This document shows positions 39,561-52,802 of a stretch of 64,000 nucleotides of DNA, piece by piece. The stretch covers positions 63,054 through 127,053 of the forward strand of contig VUYV01000513.1 in NCBI GenBank assembly GCA_008711295.1. The letters are read 5' to 3'. The DNA comes from Anarhynchus alexandrinus. Lineage: Eukaryota > Chordata > Aves > Charadriiformes > Charadriidae. The stretch's first letter is position 1. The number at the start of each line of letters is the position of its first letter. The position numbers and the translations under genes are program-made. The notes beneath the pieces were generated by a model that saw only the letters and a list, made by a program, of their open reading frames with translations, searched no databases and was not told the origin of the DNA.

Positions 39561-42500
39561 CCTCTTATAAATATAATTGATTTTCTATGTTATTAAAATT
39601 CTCTGTACACTTGTGAAAATTCCCACTCAAGCATCTCAAAATCAAATGCATTGTTTCTGTTTTTTGGACATTCTAATTAATCTGTTACATTGTTGTGATT
39701 AAAGCTTTTCAGAGTTCTGGTTCTTGTGATATAATCACCATCATTTTTATTCATTAGTTGTTGATGGTAGTGACCGCAAAGTGCTCAGCAATTTCCAGAC
39801 ATTCATAAGGGGAAATAACTGCCCTAAGGAGCTGAGAGTCCAAAAAAGAGCTCATTAAAACAGTATTTATTTTTCTGGACTCACTGAAAATCTGTATTAG
39901 ACCCATTCATCTTTTGCTTTAAAGGTTTTGCTCTGCAGAAGCCGCAATATGGGGCTGAGTTAAGAAACAAGCCTGTAAAGGAAGGGTTGATATATGCACG
40001 TGTGCTGGGAAATGCACTGCAGCTTCTCTCTCATACTTAAAATCCCAATTTGCTCCGTCTGGCTGAGGTGGAGCACACAGAGTCACAGCCAGAAGGTGCT
40101 GGTCTTGTGTCACAGGCAGCCTGTGCCTGCTGCCCGTCCCCAGGGGCCCTTTCCAAAGTTACGGGTGCTTAAGCAGTGCCTTTATCTGGAAGAGCACAAG
40201 AATAATCACATCCCGTAACCCTGGGTCAGATGTCTGACCTAGGAAAGGATTTTCCCTGGCTTTATGTGGGTATAATGAAATCCCTGCATAAAACACTTCT
40301 TAAAAATCAGCTGCCCACACCTGACCTGCTCTCTCCAGAGACTGCATCCCCTCAACCACAAGCTTTCAAGATCATCAAGGGCTGGAAAGGTGTGTGCCTG
40401 TGTGTGGGAGGGGATTTTATGATGTTAAAATAGCTGAAGGGATTTTCCTCTAGTTTTACAAATCTATCAATTTAGTAGCCCCACAAAAGATCTCAACCAG
40501 CAATTTTGTCAGTCTAAGCATGGAACAGTGAAGAGAGGAAACCGAGCTGTGGTTAGAAATGGAAATTGTTTGTAACTGGCAACCAGCTTATAGCTGCAAT
40601 TCAAACCAAAGGACAAAGCACATGTTTGGGGGGTTTCTTTTAACATTTTCTGTTGTTTGATTAACATAGTTCTATATGCCTAGTGGCAGCTGGGTTTTGA
40701 TTCTGTTTGTGCAGCAGCTCAGAAAACAAATGGTGCATCTGAGCAAGCTCGGGTCTCACAAAGCGGTTTTGGGACGTGGTAATAGAAATGTGTCAATCCC
40801 GTCTTCTCACTCTTCCTCCCTCTGCATCTTTGCTATGCTTAATAAAAATGCACATGAAAATGTGGAATATCTCAGACAAACAGATTGAATAGCTTTGTCT
40901 TTTATATTTAGTTGATACAAATCAGCAGCACAAGCCCCAAATTTAATATTCTTTTTTTATCCTTTCAAATCAGGCAGCAGTTCTCAAGACTTCTACTATC
41001 CCCTGCCCTGTTCTTCTTTAATGCTGACTTCAATGTACCTGTTTTGAGCAACATTTTCTAATTTCCTAGAATTGCATGCAATACCAATTTGTAGTAAGTT
41101 AAAAAGAGATTGTGGAAACACTTACTTATTTAAGGCTGGAACTACAAAAACATACAAATTCCCATATCTGCCATGTCCATTCAATTTGACATATTTAATT
41201 TATCAAGTAAAATATTTTTTTTAGATCATTTAGATAATACTTCTAGAAGCATTTTAATCAGGTGGTGAAACTAGTCTGCACTCTTCCTAATGGGATTTAG
41301 AGAGCAGGCCTAGCAGTAAACAAAGAAGTAAATGAAATAAACCCCATTAATTAGGGTGAAACAGTAACGGAGCAGTTCTGGTTTTACAGATGGGCAAGAT
41401 GTCTGATTGAATTTTCCAGCCTATGCAGATTGGCTGCAGATGGTGTGGAAAGTGGTCCAGAACTCAGAATTCATGTAATCAAAAACACACTTATATCCAA
41501 ACAAGAATGTTTTCCCATGTGATGCTGTATAGCTTGCAACCTTATCACAAGCATTTGGTAACTTTTCAAATCAAACTGTAACATAAACCTCACACAACAC
41601 AGCATTCAGCAAGGGCTCTCATTAACGGTGCTATTATTTCTAATAATTCAATAACAGTACAGCTCCTGGAGGCAAGTTAATTTGGCCCCAAGTTATAATT
41701 TCCTATTGCAAATGCCGACTGGTAAGTGCATGGGCCAACTGGAGATCTCAAGAGAAGAGCATTGACTGAGCAGGCAGTATATGAGCAACACCTGTTATCA
41801 TTAAGAAAATAACACCGGAAGAACTTATTGCCAGTGAAAACGTCCTGAAGAATTCAGCAAAATATTAATACATTGTACAACTAAAACTCTTCAGCTCTGA
41901 ATCTAAACTTTTTGCATACTTATTTGATCTAGAAATTAGCCTGTATTCCTGAGATTTTTTTTTTGCAATACTGACACATTAGAGAACAAAAGTCTTTTGC
42001 AAAGGGAACTGTGTAAACATGATGACTTCTTACCCTCTGCAAGGACACTGAGCCTCTTCTGCTGACTTCAGAAGCCAGCAAATAGACGACTGCCCCCTTC
42101 AACCCTGTTCAGTTTGCAAGGTCATAACCCTTTTTACAAGGGAGTTGCTTAGGTTTTAATTTGGACATAATAAACCCTCTTTGAATATCTGTTACAGGTC
42201 CCGTGATGTTATTCTGGTGTTGTAAAAAGGCAAAAAAAAAATTGTGCAGCCCATACCTATGCTCTTGTCTGGCATAAAAGCTCCTCACTTCGCTATCCTC
42301 AGGAAGAACGAGAAAGTCTGATGAACACCTGGAGGAAAGCACTGCATTGGACATAATCCTTTTGTGCTCTTTCTTATACCCTCACCTAGATCTGACCTCA
42401 CCTTAAGTCACACTAGGACAGAAGATATGGCATTTCTTCAATGAGTTTAACTCACCTAGTGCAGCCTTCACCTCTGTACCAAATCAACTTAATCTAATGG

Positions 42501-43292
42501 AAGAAAGATTGGGATAGACTGAGAACCAGGCTCAGTGACTTTGCATCGGTGTACCTAAGACTTTAGCTGTGCATTTGGTCCTTTTTTCCCTCCCTCCTTT
42601 TTCTTAACAATAAATGAGAGAAGCGGACTTCAAATTCTACTATCTTTGAGATAAATATCAACCAGAAAAATTAGCACACTAAGTTATGTAAGACATTAGA
42701 TCACGATAAGAGAATACATGGCAAGACTTAGGTAATTAGCCAGTATAATGAGAGTTGTTAATTTTTACAGGAACAATTTATAAAGTCACTCAAGCCCAAG
42801 AATTTGCCATTGAGTGTATTCTAACAGACTGGTACTGTTTGAAGGTAGCTAGAGGTCTGGAAGTAGAGCAAGAAAGGAAATAAAAATGAATCTCATATAT
42901 TAATTTGTACACTCAATTTCAGAGGAGAATCGCATTTTATGTAAAAGCAGTGAGCCTTGGCAGAGAGGTTCGCAAAGAATGAGGTATCAGTGGAAGTTTA
43001 ATTTTTATATTCCTCTCAAAAGGTCTTAATTAGCAGGGAAGGATGAAAGTGAGCTAGAAAGAAAATCACCAAAGACACTCTGGGAAAAGAAATGTCATTA
43101 AACAAATCCCCATCACTTGGCACTTTAAAATTGAACTTGACAAATGATGGCCTAAAATACAATTGATAGAAATTCTGCACTGAGGCTTCTCCATTCAGGC
43201 CTTACCAGAGCTTACGGGTGGGAAACAAGAAAGATAGAAAGTCTTTGATGGGGGAAAAAAAGAAGGAAAAGGAAAGGGATAGGGACAGGGAA

Positions 43293-43400
43293 GGAAAAGG
43301 AAAAGGAAAAGGAAAAGGAAAAGGAAAAGGAAAAGGAAAAGGAAAAGGAAAAGGAAAAGGAAAAGGAAAAGGAAAAGGAAAAGGAAAAGGAAAAGGAAAA
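43293..43400. repeat. (GGAAAA)18 microsatellite
   Basis: Eighteen uninterrupted copies of GGAAAA (108 bp), preceded by imperfect purine sequence from about 43249. On the plus strand it translates as Lys-Gly repeats and on the minus strand as Phe-Leu repeats. The 154-codon minus frame 43195-43659 and the 75-codon plus frame 43218-43445 are therefore artefacts. Confidence 0.99.
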
Positions 43401-44897
43401 TTCTCATATTGTAAGGAAAATTCACAAGTGAGAAATACCTTGTGAAGGTATTTCCAGGGGAGAGGGAAAAATCTGTTTCAGAAGTAGCTGTCAGCTGCCA
43501 ACCACCAGCTGAAAAGCTCTTGACAATTCCCATTTCCAGCAGAAACTGAGTTTCTGGCAGAAAGTGAAATTTGACAAATTTCCCTCCAGCTGGGCTGCAG
43601 GGCTGGGGCACTTGGGGAGCTGCGCTGCCTTTGCAGCAGCTCTGCTTTACTTCCTCCACTGTTTTTGGCAGATTCAGATAAATTTTGCTTTCTTCCTAAA
43701 AAAGAGGTGAATATGACAACAATCTTCCCAGTCAAAAACTACAGATACATTGCTTTGTTTTTCTTGAATCACAACTCACACTTTCAGCAGAATTGAAAAT
43801 TAAATTTTGAACAGCTCAAGGTTTGTTTGGTTTTGTGGATTTAGAGGCGTCTGGAAACTACTTCTATAAAAAAATGTCTAAATCTCTGGATAAGAGACAA
43901 CATCTGTGGCATATGATATAGTGCTAGAAAGCAATGAAGAATGAAGAAACAGCAGTCACTACATCAGATAATCAGGCAGCAGGTTAAAAAAGGCGAACAA
44001 ATGGAAATGAATTTTTTTGCACTAGAAGTATTAAACTGTGAAAGTCGTTAACACGGTTCAGAAAAGCCAATAGTTTCAAAACAAAATTCCTCATAATAGT
44101 GGAGAGGAGTTCCTGTTTAACAGGAGGGACCACATGAAACATCTTAGTTCACAAAGTCCTTAAAATAGTTAATGCCAAAAGCCAGGACAGTTTATTCAAC
44201 ATTGATCTTGTTTCTTATTCTACTTCTCTAAGCATCTAACAGTGGCTACTGTCATGAAGAGGATACTAGGACAACAGACTATTAGACTGAACTGTTTTGG
44301 CAGTTTCTATGTTCATACAAAGCAACAGAAAGTGGTCTGCCAGCTCAGAGGCACTGACCATTGAAGGCTGCTCCATGTAGTAACACTGGAAAGACATGCA
44401 GAAACCAAAGCCGTAACTCATTTTTAGGAGAGGCTTATCTTCAGCTTGTTAAGGAGAGCTTACACATATGAATCATCACATATCAAGAGGAAAGTAAACA
44501 TTCCCAGAAGAAAACTTGGCATGCTAGGTTAGTTTTACCAATCTCCCAGCTCAAATATCGCTAATTTTCTCACTTGTTATTAAAACTTATGAAGACTCAC
44601 GAGTTTTTTTGAATAAAAAGATTCCTGCTTACCACATATCCTTTCCCCTTTTGGCTTACCATAGTTTCTTCTAAGACTAAAAATGCACCAGCCTTCCAAA
44701 TTAAAAATATAAATTGTATCTGAAAGTGCTTGATTTGAGTTGTCTCATGCTCTTCTTGAGACCCACAAAGAGAAATAGTTAATAAACCCTTTTCCTTGTC
44801 AAAGTGATCTCAAACCAAAGAATAATAGATTGAACAGTACCCCAGAATACTGAAAATTGGATACCAATTTTCAGCTCAGTTACAGAAACTTCCTTTT
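43401..44897. other. gene-free stretch
   Basis: Nothing recognised between the microsatellite and a MIR-like relic. Confidence 0.5.
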
Positions 44898-44950
44898 TGA
44901 CTTTGGTTCACTTAATTCCACTGTTTTCTACTTCTTTGTTTATAAAATGA
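44898..44950 (+). mobile_element. MIR-like SINE relic
   Basis: TGACTTTGGTTCACTTAATT, then a pyrimidine-rich segment and TTTATAAAATGA, in the spacing of the MIR core (which reads 'tgaccttgggcaagtcacttaacc...ctgtaaaatgg'). Short and diverged. Confidence 0.4.
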
Positions 44951-47028
44951 CACAACAGTTTCCTGGATTTCTGTAAAATTCTGTATTTACAATGTCTTCT
45001 GAGGATTGCACAGTGAGCAATGTAGACAGACAGAAAGAAAAAAAACATAAATTGCTTCTATTTCATAGGAAAGTGAGACAATTATTAAAAAGCGTGGATG
45101 GGCCTACTTACCTTGAATTCATTTAATAATCAATTCTTCCAAAATTTTGGCATCATTGGGAACCTCTTTTTTTTAAAAAAAAAAGGTGGTTATCTGTAAA
45201 CTTTCAAATGTTATGCTGTTATATAATAGTATTTAATGGGGATGTACCTGGCTTTAATTTTCTTTAAAATGAAGATTTCAGAGAAAGATATGTGAATAAG
45301 AAAAAGAAGACTTTTTGAAGGTTATTACACATTTCATTTTTATCACATATTTTGGAAAAAAGACCCTTGAGATGAATGCCAAATAACTAGTCAAACTGAT
45401 ACTTAAAAGAGAGTGTGTTAAGTTCAAAGTAGCTAATAATACATGCTAATGATGGTCATTGCTTGTTTGCCTTTCCAAGCAAAGATCTGTCTGGTTATTC
45501 ACAAGAGAAGGAGTGCTTAGATCGGTTTCTGCAATAACTGTGTGCAAAGTCCTCAGAAGTCTTTCATATGTAGAAACGTTATTAAAAGGCTCAGGTTCTT
45601 AAGTGCATCATACTATAGATGATCTTATAAATTACATGCACTGCTCCTGGCTTCTCCACCCCGAAGATAATAACCTTCTGGTGGCTTGACTATGTCATTG
45701 TTATGATTCAGATTATATAAGTCAATAAAATGAGATCTGAAACCCAACATTGTAAATGTTGTTAAAAAAAAACCTGTAGCAGTAGACATAAAGGTTAAGT
45801 CTCCATATGAAGAAATATAATCTAAAATGATGATAACATTACAGCACATAGAAATGAGGGATATTAAAAAAAATAAATTCACAAACCTGGGAATTATATT
45901 TGGATCTTCTAAGTCCCACAGTAGACTTTGACTTTGTTCTTCCATTGTAAAAATGCTTCTGTCCAAGGTATGCTCAAGTCCCAGTAGCTATCATGTTTTA
46001 CATCCCTAAAGTTTATGCTCCTTCAAGTACTGGAATGCATTTTAGCACCTTTCCCTGGCATCCACACTAAGGAACAGATTCATTTATCCTAACTGAGCAC
46101 GCCCAAGTGAGATGCTTAAATTAACAATATAGTCATTTTAAGGAGAAGATCATTTCATCCACCTTTAGTCATCTGAAAGCTTGACACTTAGTCCAGCATG
46201 GTCATCTCTAAAATTGGTAGAGGCAGACATCTCTAGAAGGAGACTCATCACATTCTAGACCAGTATCTAAAACAGATAAACTGAGTCACTCCTGGTGATG
46301 TCTCCCTCTATTGAATACCGAAGGAATTTATTATTCAGGCTGAGACTTGCATAACTTTGATAGCTGATATGAATGAGATGAATGAACCCCTACCTTCTTT
46401 TGTAGCCAAGGGACAAAGGCACTGCCAAGAGACAAAACAGTCACTTACAAAGTGAATCACCTTCTTGGACATGGCATTCTCTCTTCAGTGAAATTTATTG
46501 CTGATAGATTAACTTCTTTTGTCAAATTGGTCTTTACTTTTTATTTTAATCAAAAGTATAACTTGAAATGATTTTTCTTTCCGGATTAAAAAATCTCAAC
46601 CAAAACCTCACTTTCTTCCCCATTTTTACAATTGATCAAAACATTTCTGAAAAAAATCAAATGGCTTCTACTCAGAATATTTATGGTTTTATTCTGAGTT
46701 GAATTTTCAAAAACCTGAGAAATATTCCTTCAATCATCTTTAATCAAATGATCTTTAATTTAAAAACCCTTCTGAAGTAAGAAATATACAACTGTAGTGG
46801 TTAAAAAAACACAGTCGCTTTTGTAAGAACATGGCTAGTACTCTGTCCATGGTGGTTTGGCCAAATTCCAAGGCAAGTAATTACATTTACATACCTAAAT
46901 TCACCCTGGTTGTTTCATCTATATACTACAATATTCTGTAAGCTCGTTTAGCTAATTTAGAACCCACATGAACAGCATAGTTCAAAAGTTCAACTCAAAC
47001 TTTATTAGGTTTGCGGTCCGCTTAATAA
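44951..47028. other. gene-free stretch with one hydrophobic ORF
   Basis: AT-rich. It contains a T8A10 block at 45167-45184 and the open frame described at 45625-45966. Nothing else recognised. Confidence 0.5.
45625..45966 (-). other. unrecognised 113-codon open frame
   Basis: ATG to stop on the minus strand, 113 codons. The protein has an acidic start (MEEQSQSLLWDLEDP), a hydrophobic segment (about residues 27-50), a second hydrophobic segment (about 57-76) and a hydrophilic tail. This would suit a two-span membrane fragment. I do not recognise it. Its length is not exceptional for this window, several T runs create Phe/Leu codons, and there is no neighbouring exon or CpG island. It is most likely a chance frame. 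Confidence 0.12.
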
Positions 47029-47088
47029 TACTTAGCACTTAATTAATCTGCACAACACCCTTGTGAGCTACTTAAGTTAGTATTACCA
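47029..47088 (+). mobile_element. ancient repeat relic (MIR/MER5-like)
   Basis: TTAGCACTTAATTAATCTGC, ACAACACCCTTGTGAGCTAC and TTAGTATTACC resemble the 'attaatcctcacaaca.cccTgtgaggtag.tattat' block found in ancient MIR- and MER5-type repeats. Family assignment is uncertain. Confidence 0.35.
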
Positions 47089-50000
47089 GGAGAGTCTGTG
47101 AAAAAAGAACAAAAGGAGAGCCAGGAAGAAAAATGTCCATCCTGTAATGCCATCTCTTGTACTCAAATTGGTGTTCAGGTGCCTATAGTACTCATTTTTA
47201 GTTCAATGTTATTTAGTCTTGAAAAGCCATTAAATCAAAGAAAAGCACACAAAAAGCAATGTGACAGTCTACCTCATTTTATGATTTCAGTGTGCCTATG
47301 CCTGTGTCCAACAAAAGTCTGAAAAAAATGAACACGTTCTCATTTTCCTTTTCATATACAGAAGCATTGGATCCACACATAGAATAGGGGAATCTCTCCA
47401 ATGGGAAAAAAGTCAATAATGGCAGTAAGGTAATACTCCAATCATGTGAGTGCCTGGTTGATGTGCTCGTCATACCACTTATCAGTTGTATGATGCAGGG
47501 CATCCTACAGGGATCCAAAATACCAAATATCTTTGATAACAAACCACCGAGTCCCATCCTCTGAAACATGAGAAATCCTCTGTGCTCAAATTCCCATGCT
47601 TGCTATGTCAGCACCATGACAGTAAACAGTGCTGTAATAGTAGGCATGTCCAAATGCAGAAGCAAGCAGTGCATTTGCAGGTTGTCTGAGAAGCTGCTGT
47701 GTGAAAAATAAGCAGGGGAAGGAGGGCTCATAGGCACTTCTGAGATTGCACTACCCTCCTACCTAATCCCTTCATCACTTAGAGAAGTATTCACGTTGCC
47801 CAAAAGTTGTTGCTTTCTGTTTGTGTATCCTGTTCTGTGGGTATTCTTCCCTGAATGGTTTCTTGAGATCCTACTGTTTGATCCTCGAGAAACTACTGTT
47901 TGATCCATTTCCATTTATTAGGACCTAGTACAGGTCCTTAAGTTCTGTTTTCCATCTAGCGGTTTCTACCATCTTCTCTGTCATTTGTAGGGACAAACCC
48001 TTTCTGTGCTGCAGGGAACTCAGTAAAACAAAACCACATAATCCTAAATCTAAGCTGTTAGGGGACTTACAGAACTGTGGATGTGTATAATATGTAAATG
48101 TGACTGAAAGAACAGAAGACACAAAGATTTCCTTTTCTTCTGAAGTTTATGACTGCAATTGCAGTCAATGACAGACACATAACAGTCTGTATAGACTTAC
48201 AATTAGGTTTACATACGGTCCCTATCACAGTAGGAACTTCTCACACTTTCACTAACTTTGTTGTCACAGCATTCTTAATAAAGGAAAGTACTGTCTTCTC
48301 ACTTAGGGTGAACTGATACACAAAAACTTAAAACTATTTGCCAAGGCAAACATATAGGATGACTGTGACGGGTGTGAAACTAAGTGTCAGGTCCCCAGTG
48401 AGACCTCTAGTTACCACACATCTTTCTTCTCCACTGGAATCTTGATTTTCAGTGATTCTTATAAGCATGACTGTTACATCATTGCATCACCCATTGCACA
48501 ACAGAAGAAACCCAGGAGATGATCCTGCCAGCAGATCCTTGCAGGTAGAACTGTATGCTTGAGGCACTTTCTGATTTCAGGTGGGTCCTGCACAGACATG
48601 AGGGACAAACCTTTGCTGAATATGAGCAGTAGACATAAATATTTCCATGGTAAAAGTTTTATGAAGTGTCAGGTATGTATTAAATAGGATAACAGCAAAG
48701 CCATATCCTGACATGGTATTGTGATTACATCTTTATTTTAATGGTTCAGTTTTGCCTGCCCATTTAGTCTCCCTCTTCTTCACTGCTCTTGGGAGATTAA
48801 TTTCTTCCTTTTCTTAAATTATTTGCTCTAGGAAAATCAAGTCAAGAACACGAGAAGATGGTCACAAAAGCTGTTTCTTCAAACATCTATATGCATCATA
48901 AGGCAAACTGTCTGAGGGAAACTTGTGTGATCCATGATCCTCTTGAGACCAGAGAGAGAAAGAGGTGCTCTTGTCAAATAATACAATCTTCAAACACAAT
49001 GAAGAGCAAGGACAAACAGGGAAGTCAAGCCTTTTCCTTCCTGAAGATGTATGTTGTCATCAGAATACATTGCTCCAGTCTTTCTTCCACCCACTTAATC
49101 TAGTTTGTAAAACCTACCTTTCTTGCCTTAGCATTAATTTCTTCATTGAAGGCTGAAAAAAGGTAGGGTTACATCTTTTGATCCTCAAGACGTTCAGCCC
49201 TTCAGCAAGCTTTTCTGGCAGAAGCGAAGAGTTCTCATCTTTATACTGCTTCAACAACATCCTAGCAATAAAGGGCTTTTTCATGCCAGTGGCACTTGAA
49301 ACTGAAATGAATTGCAAAGCACTACAATTAAAATACCAGGAAAAGTGCATTGAGAGAGACTTTATAGCCATTCAGGATACCTGAAGGCATGATAAATCTT
49401 CCATCTCTGGGTAAAAATGCATCCCACTCTTCACTCAAACCCACAGCAAGAAACTACAGCTGCAGCATAAGTTTAGGGAAATTCCTACAGCAAAACTTCC
49501 CTGTACTTTGAGGCAGGTATCCCTGAGCTTATCCAAGGTCAAGAGAAGAGCTTAAGTCTTTCCCATAGTGCTCCTGAAATGTCCCCATTTTTCTGGGTGG
49601 AATCAGGTTGTCCCAGCCAGGCTTAATAGTTCAGACTCCCTGAAAAGTCTGCCGGAGAAGAAAGAGGAGACCAAACCTATATTCCCAAGACAGGGGGACT
49701 AGAATTTCCTTTCCCATCTAAAAAGTTTGTCTTCTCTGTCCTTCACGCCTGGTTGAAGACCACACCTCTCCATCAGTAGCAGATAGACAAGGCTGAGACA
49801 AAATAGGTGCATGAGAACATTTGATGAAATCAGTACTATTCAGGGACTGAAAAGTAACAGGGACAAAAGACACAAATGGAGACAACTTACAAGAAAAAGG
49901 AAATTGGAATGAAGATTTTTTTAAGAGGGAACAGAGTGTGGGGATTCATCAAACTTGAAGTCAGCAAGCAGGAAGAGTCAGAAGAACTACCACACATCAT

Positions 50001-52734
50001 GAATGCCATGAGCAACAAAATCCATTCAAAGATTCAACCTTTGATACAATAAACTTGCCAGACAAAAATTGCTAGAATTTCCACAGGAATACAGTCCACA
50101 AATTCACCATATGCCAGGAAACAAGAACAACTTCTGGGGTTTGTCATGAAATTTGCAATTTGTACATTATATTCAGCCTATGAGCCCTTCTCTGAGTCTT
50201 TACTTCACATATTTTTATTTTCTTCCAAAAGGTTTTGTCTTTCCCCTGGATGATGTGGTTTGCCTTACTTCCACCAACCCCCCCGAGTGTTCCCATCTCA
50301 CACAGGACATAGGAGATTTCCAACAGATTACACAGAGCCCATCACCCAGCAGGTCCAACCAGTGGGGTCAGACAGTGACTCCAGTTGGGCCTTTGCTGCA
50401 TTCTGCCACCTAGTGCGTCCTTACAACCGTCTCTGCTCCTCCAGATCAAGCTCCTTCTGAGCTTCTTCCTAACCCTCAGGCCTTTCTTTCCAAGGGAAAC
50501 AGAACTCAAGGGAAGGAGTGTCCAGCAATTCCCACCTCCATGCGCAGCTAGGATGCCCCCAACCCACACACAGGAGACCAAGACCACAGAGTTATACCCC
50601 ATGGTAAATACAGAGTTTCACAGTGCCACCCTGCCATTACCATTCCCAACTTAGAAAACCCTGCACTCTTCCACCCCTTCGTCCCCCCACTACAAACACC
50701 CACAACCTCAACGAGCTTTTTCACATTTTGGGGCTGCAAATTCTCTCATTATTGACTATTTACTTTTCTCTGAGTGCTGCTCACAACCTGATCTCTGCTC
50801 TCAGGTGAAGGTCCAGCTGGAAAAAATAAGCTTCCTCTTCAGGTCCATCCTGTTTTTAATCTGCTCCTGTCGCACAAAATTCCCTATGAGGGTTTTCTTA
50901 CTTCCTATTGCTTTCCCTCTTCTGCTATAAACCTCACAAATATTAATCTCTTTTGGTCCCAATTTTCCCTTGCCTCCCATCTTTTATTTGTCTAAAATGC
51001 CTGCCAGGACTTTTCACACTTCATCATGTCTCCAGCAATACCGGCCCTGGGCCAACGCCAGAGACTGAAACTTGACAAAATGTGTTGCAAGGTGGCTTTC
51101 CTTCCACACCGTCTGCAGCTGTCATCTTCTCTCAGGGCCTGATACTACAAATTAGCCAGAGCTGGCGAGAGACCATAAGTTTTTACCTCACGAAAGTTAG
51201 ATTAGGAACAGAATTGCCAGGGAATTTTACTTTTAGCTCCTTGCATGTGGGATAGGCAGCCTGGGCATCATGTCTGTGCTTTCTCCTGACATTTTCCTCT
51301 CCTTTTGTTTATTGTGCTGTACCAACTCTTATGTCCTATCATGATGCAAAACCTAGTCAATTTGCAGGCATCACCTCATGCCATATTAGCCTGGAATGTG
51401 AAATCAATTAAACAGTGGACTAATCTCAGAGGGAAAATACTAGAAGACCAGCAGTTTCATGCTACAATGAACACAAGAATAAATAACCTGGGGGCTCTTG
51501 GAGGTTTTGGTTCATTGGTTTGCAAGGACTGGTTCCATGTGAGCAGGGAGATAGAATAAGTGTTTGTATATCCTAGGAATTCCTGATTCCAACACATCCA
51601 GTAGGCTCTGGTTTTTGTAGCTCTATTTTTTGGATCAAATGATGTGTTACATTTATTTTGAGTTGGGAAGTACCACAATTTCTTCTTGACCTTTGATAGT
51701 CTCCATGTACATAGAGTGCAATCAATCAAGCTGGATTAGTGAGAGAATGAAAAAAACAAGAAAACTTTTTCTGTTACTTAATTTTTTTTTCTTTTTTTTT
51801 AAAAAGCAAGGTTAGAAATCAGGGAATATGCAAGGGAAGGCAAAAAAAGACTCAGCTAAACCCTGCTATGTTGCAGAGCTTTGGCTGGTCCAAAACTGAG
51901 GAGGAAAGAGTTTTCTGCACAAAAATATCTCACAGAACTTCCCACCAGCATGAAGAAGGTGAGTTGCACTGTCTGCTGAAGACTTGCCAACTGGAGGCTC
52001 TCAGGTTGTTGGCCTACAGCCCTGTAGTTTATATTTTGATCCTTAGAAATCCCCAGAGAATATTGATAATAAAGCAAAGTGTCAGAGGTGTATAATTCAA
52101 ACTGATGATATAGCAGAGAAATGGTAGCTCAGCATAAGACACGAACAATTAAAGAAAAAAGATCCTTGCTCTTTGATAGTATCAAACATCTGAAACAAAG
52201 CAAGCCATTCTTCAGTGTTTGAGATTCCCATGGGATGAGTGGCATCTGGCAGGGCTGATTTAGCAGTATTCAGAAAAGTGATGAGCAATCACCGAGAGAA
52301 GAATCAATTGGGTAGTAAAATGTTAACAAAGGCCCCTGGAGGCTCTGGGGACCCCCTTTGAGCTCATCCCATCAGTCACAGTTTATTTTAAATCAGAACT
52401 CCCATTTGTTCTATGCTTTCTTAAGATATTTTTCTTTTTTATTATTATCCTGTTATTTCATTGTGGTTATTGTGTTCTTTTTAAATTCCATTTTCCTTAA
52501 GCTCAATTCAAGAATTGTGATGACAAACCCTATAGCAAATTATACATATAGGCGGTATAAATAAATGCATCTCTGTTGTCTTCAGTAGGGTTTGGCTGAT
52601 TTATGCCAGCTGTTAGTTTGGACAGATTATCTTTATTTATACCCAATGGGGATAGGAGGACATTTTTCCTTGGACAGGTTCAACAACCTGGGCCAAAGGA
52701 AATCAGCGATCCTGGATTTCCCCAGCAGCTCTGA
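47089..52734. other. 5.6-kb gene-free stretch
   Basis: No coding or RNA gene supported. Overlapping plus and minus frames of 60-96 codons (for example at 47098-47569 and 50153-50808) have no domain. 51040-51240 is balanced sequence of unknown nature. A T-rich run lies at about 51781-51800. Confidence 0.5.
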
Positions 52735-52802
52735 TTATGATCTGTTGTGTGACCTTCAGCAAGTTGCTTCACTTCCCTGAGCTGTTAATTCCTATCCTGT
52801 AA
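52735..52802 (+). mobile_element. MIR-like SINE relic (core)
   Basis: TTGTGTGACCTTCAGCAAGT, TGCTTCACTTCCCTGAGC and the downstream ATCCTGTAA match the MIR core pattern (tgtgtgaccttgggcaagtcacttcacctctctgggc...). This is the clearest of the ancient SINE relics here. Confidence 0.7.

Larger units (their letters stand above)
34091..43292. other. 9.2-kb gene-free stretch
   Basis: No coding gene supported. 38580-38700 is full of A/T homopolymers, which produce the hydrophobic minus frames at 38420-38903. Balanced, non-repetitive blocks that could be conserved regulatory DNA lie near 34890-35240, 39400-39580 and 41590-41830. Confidence 0.45.

Noticed and set aside
43195..43659. 154-codon minus-strand frame with a long Phe-Leu repeat
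   Set aside because: It is the translation of the (GGAAAA)18 microsatellite.
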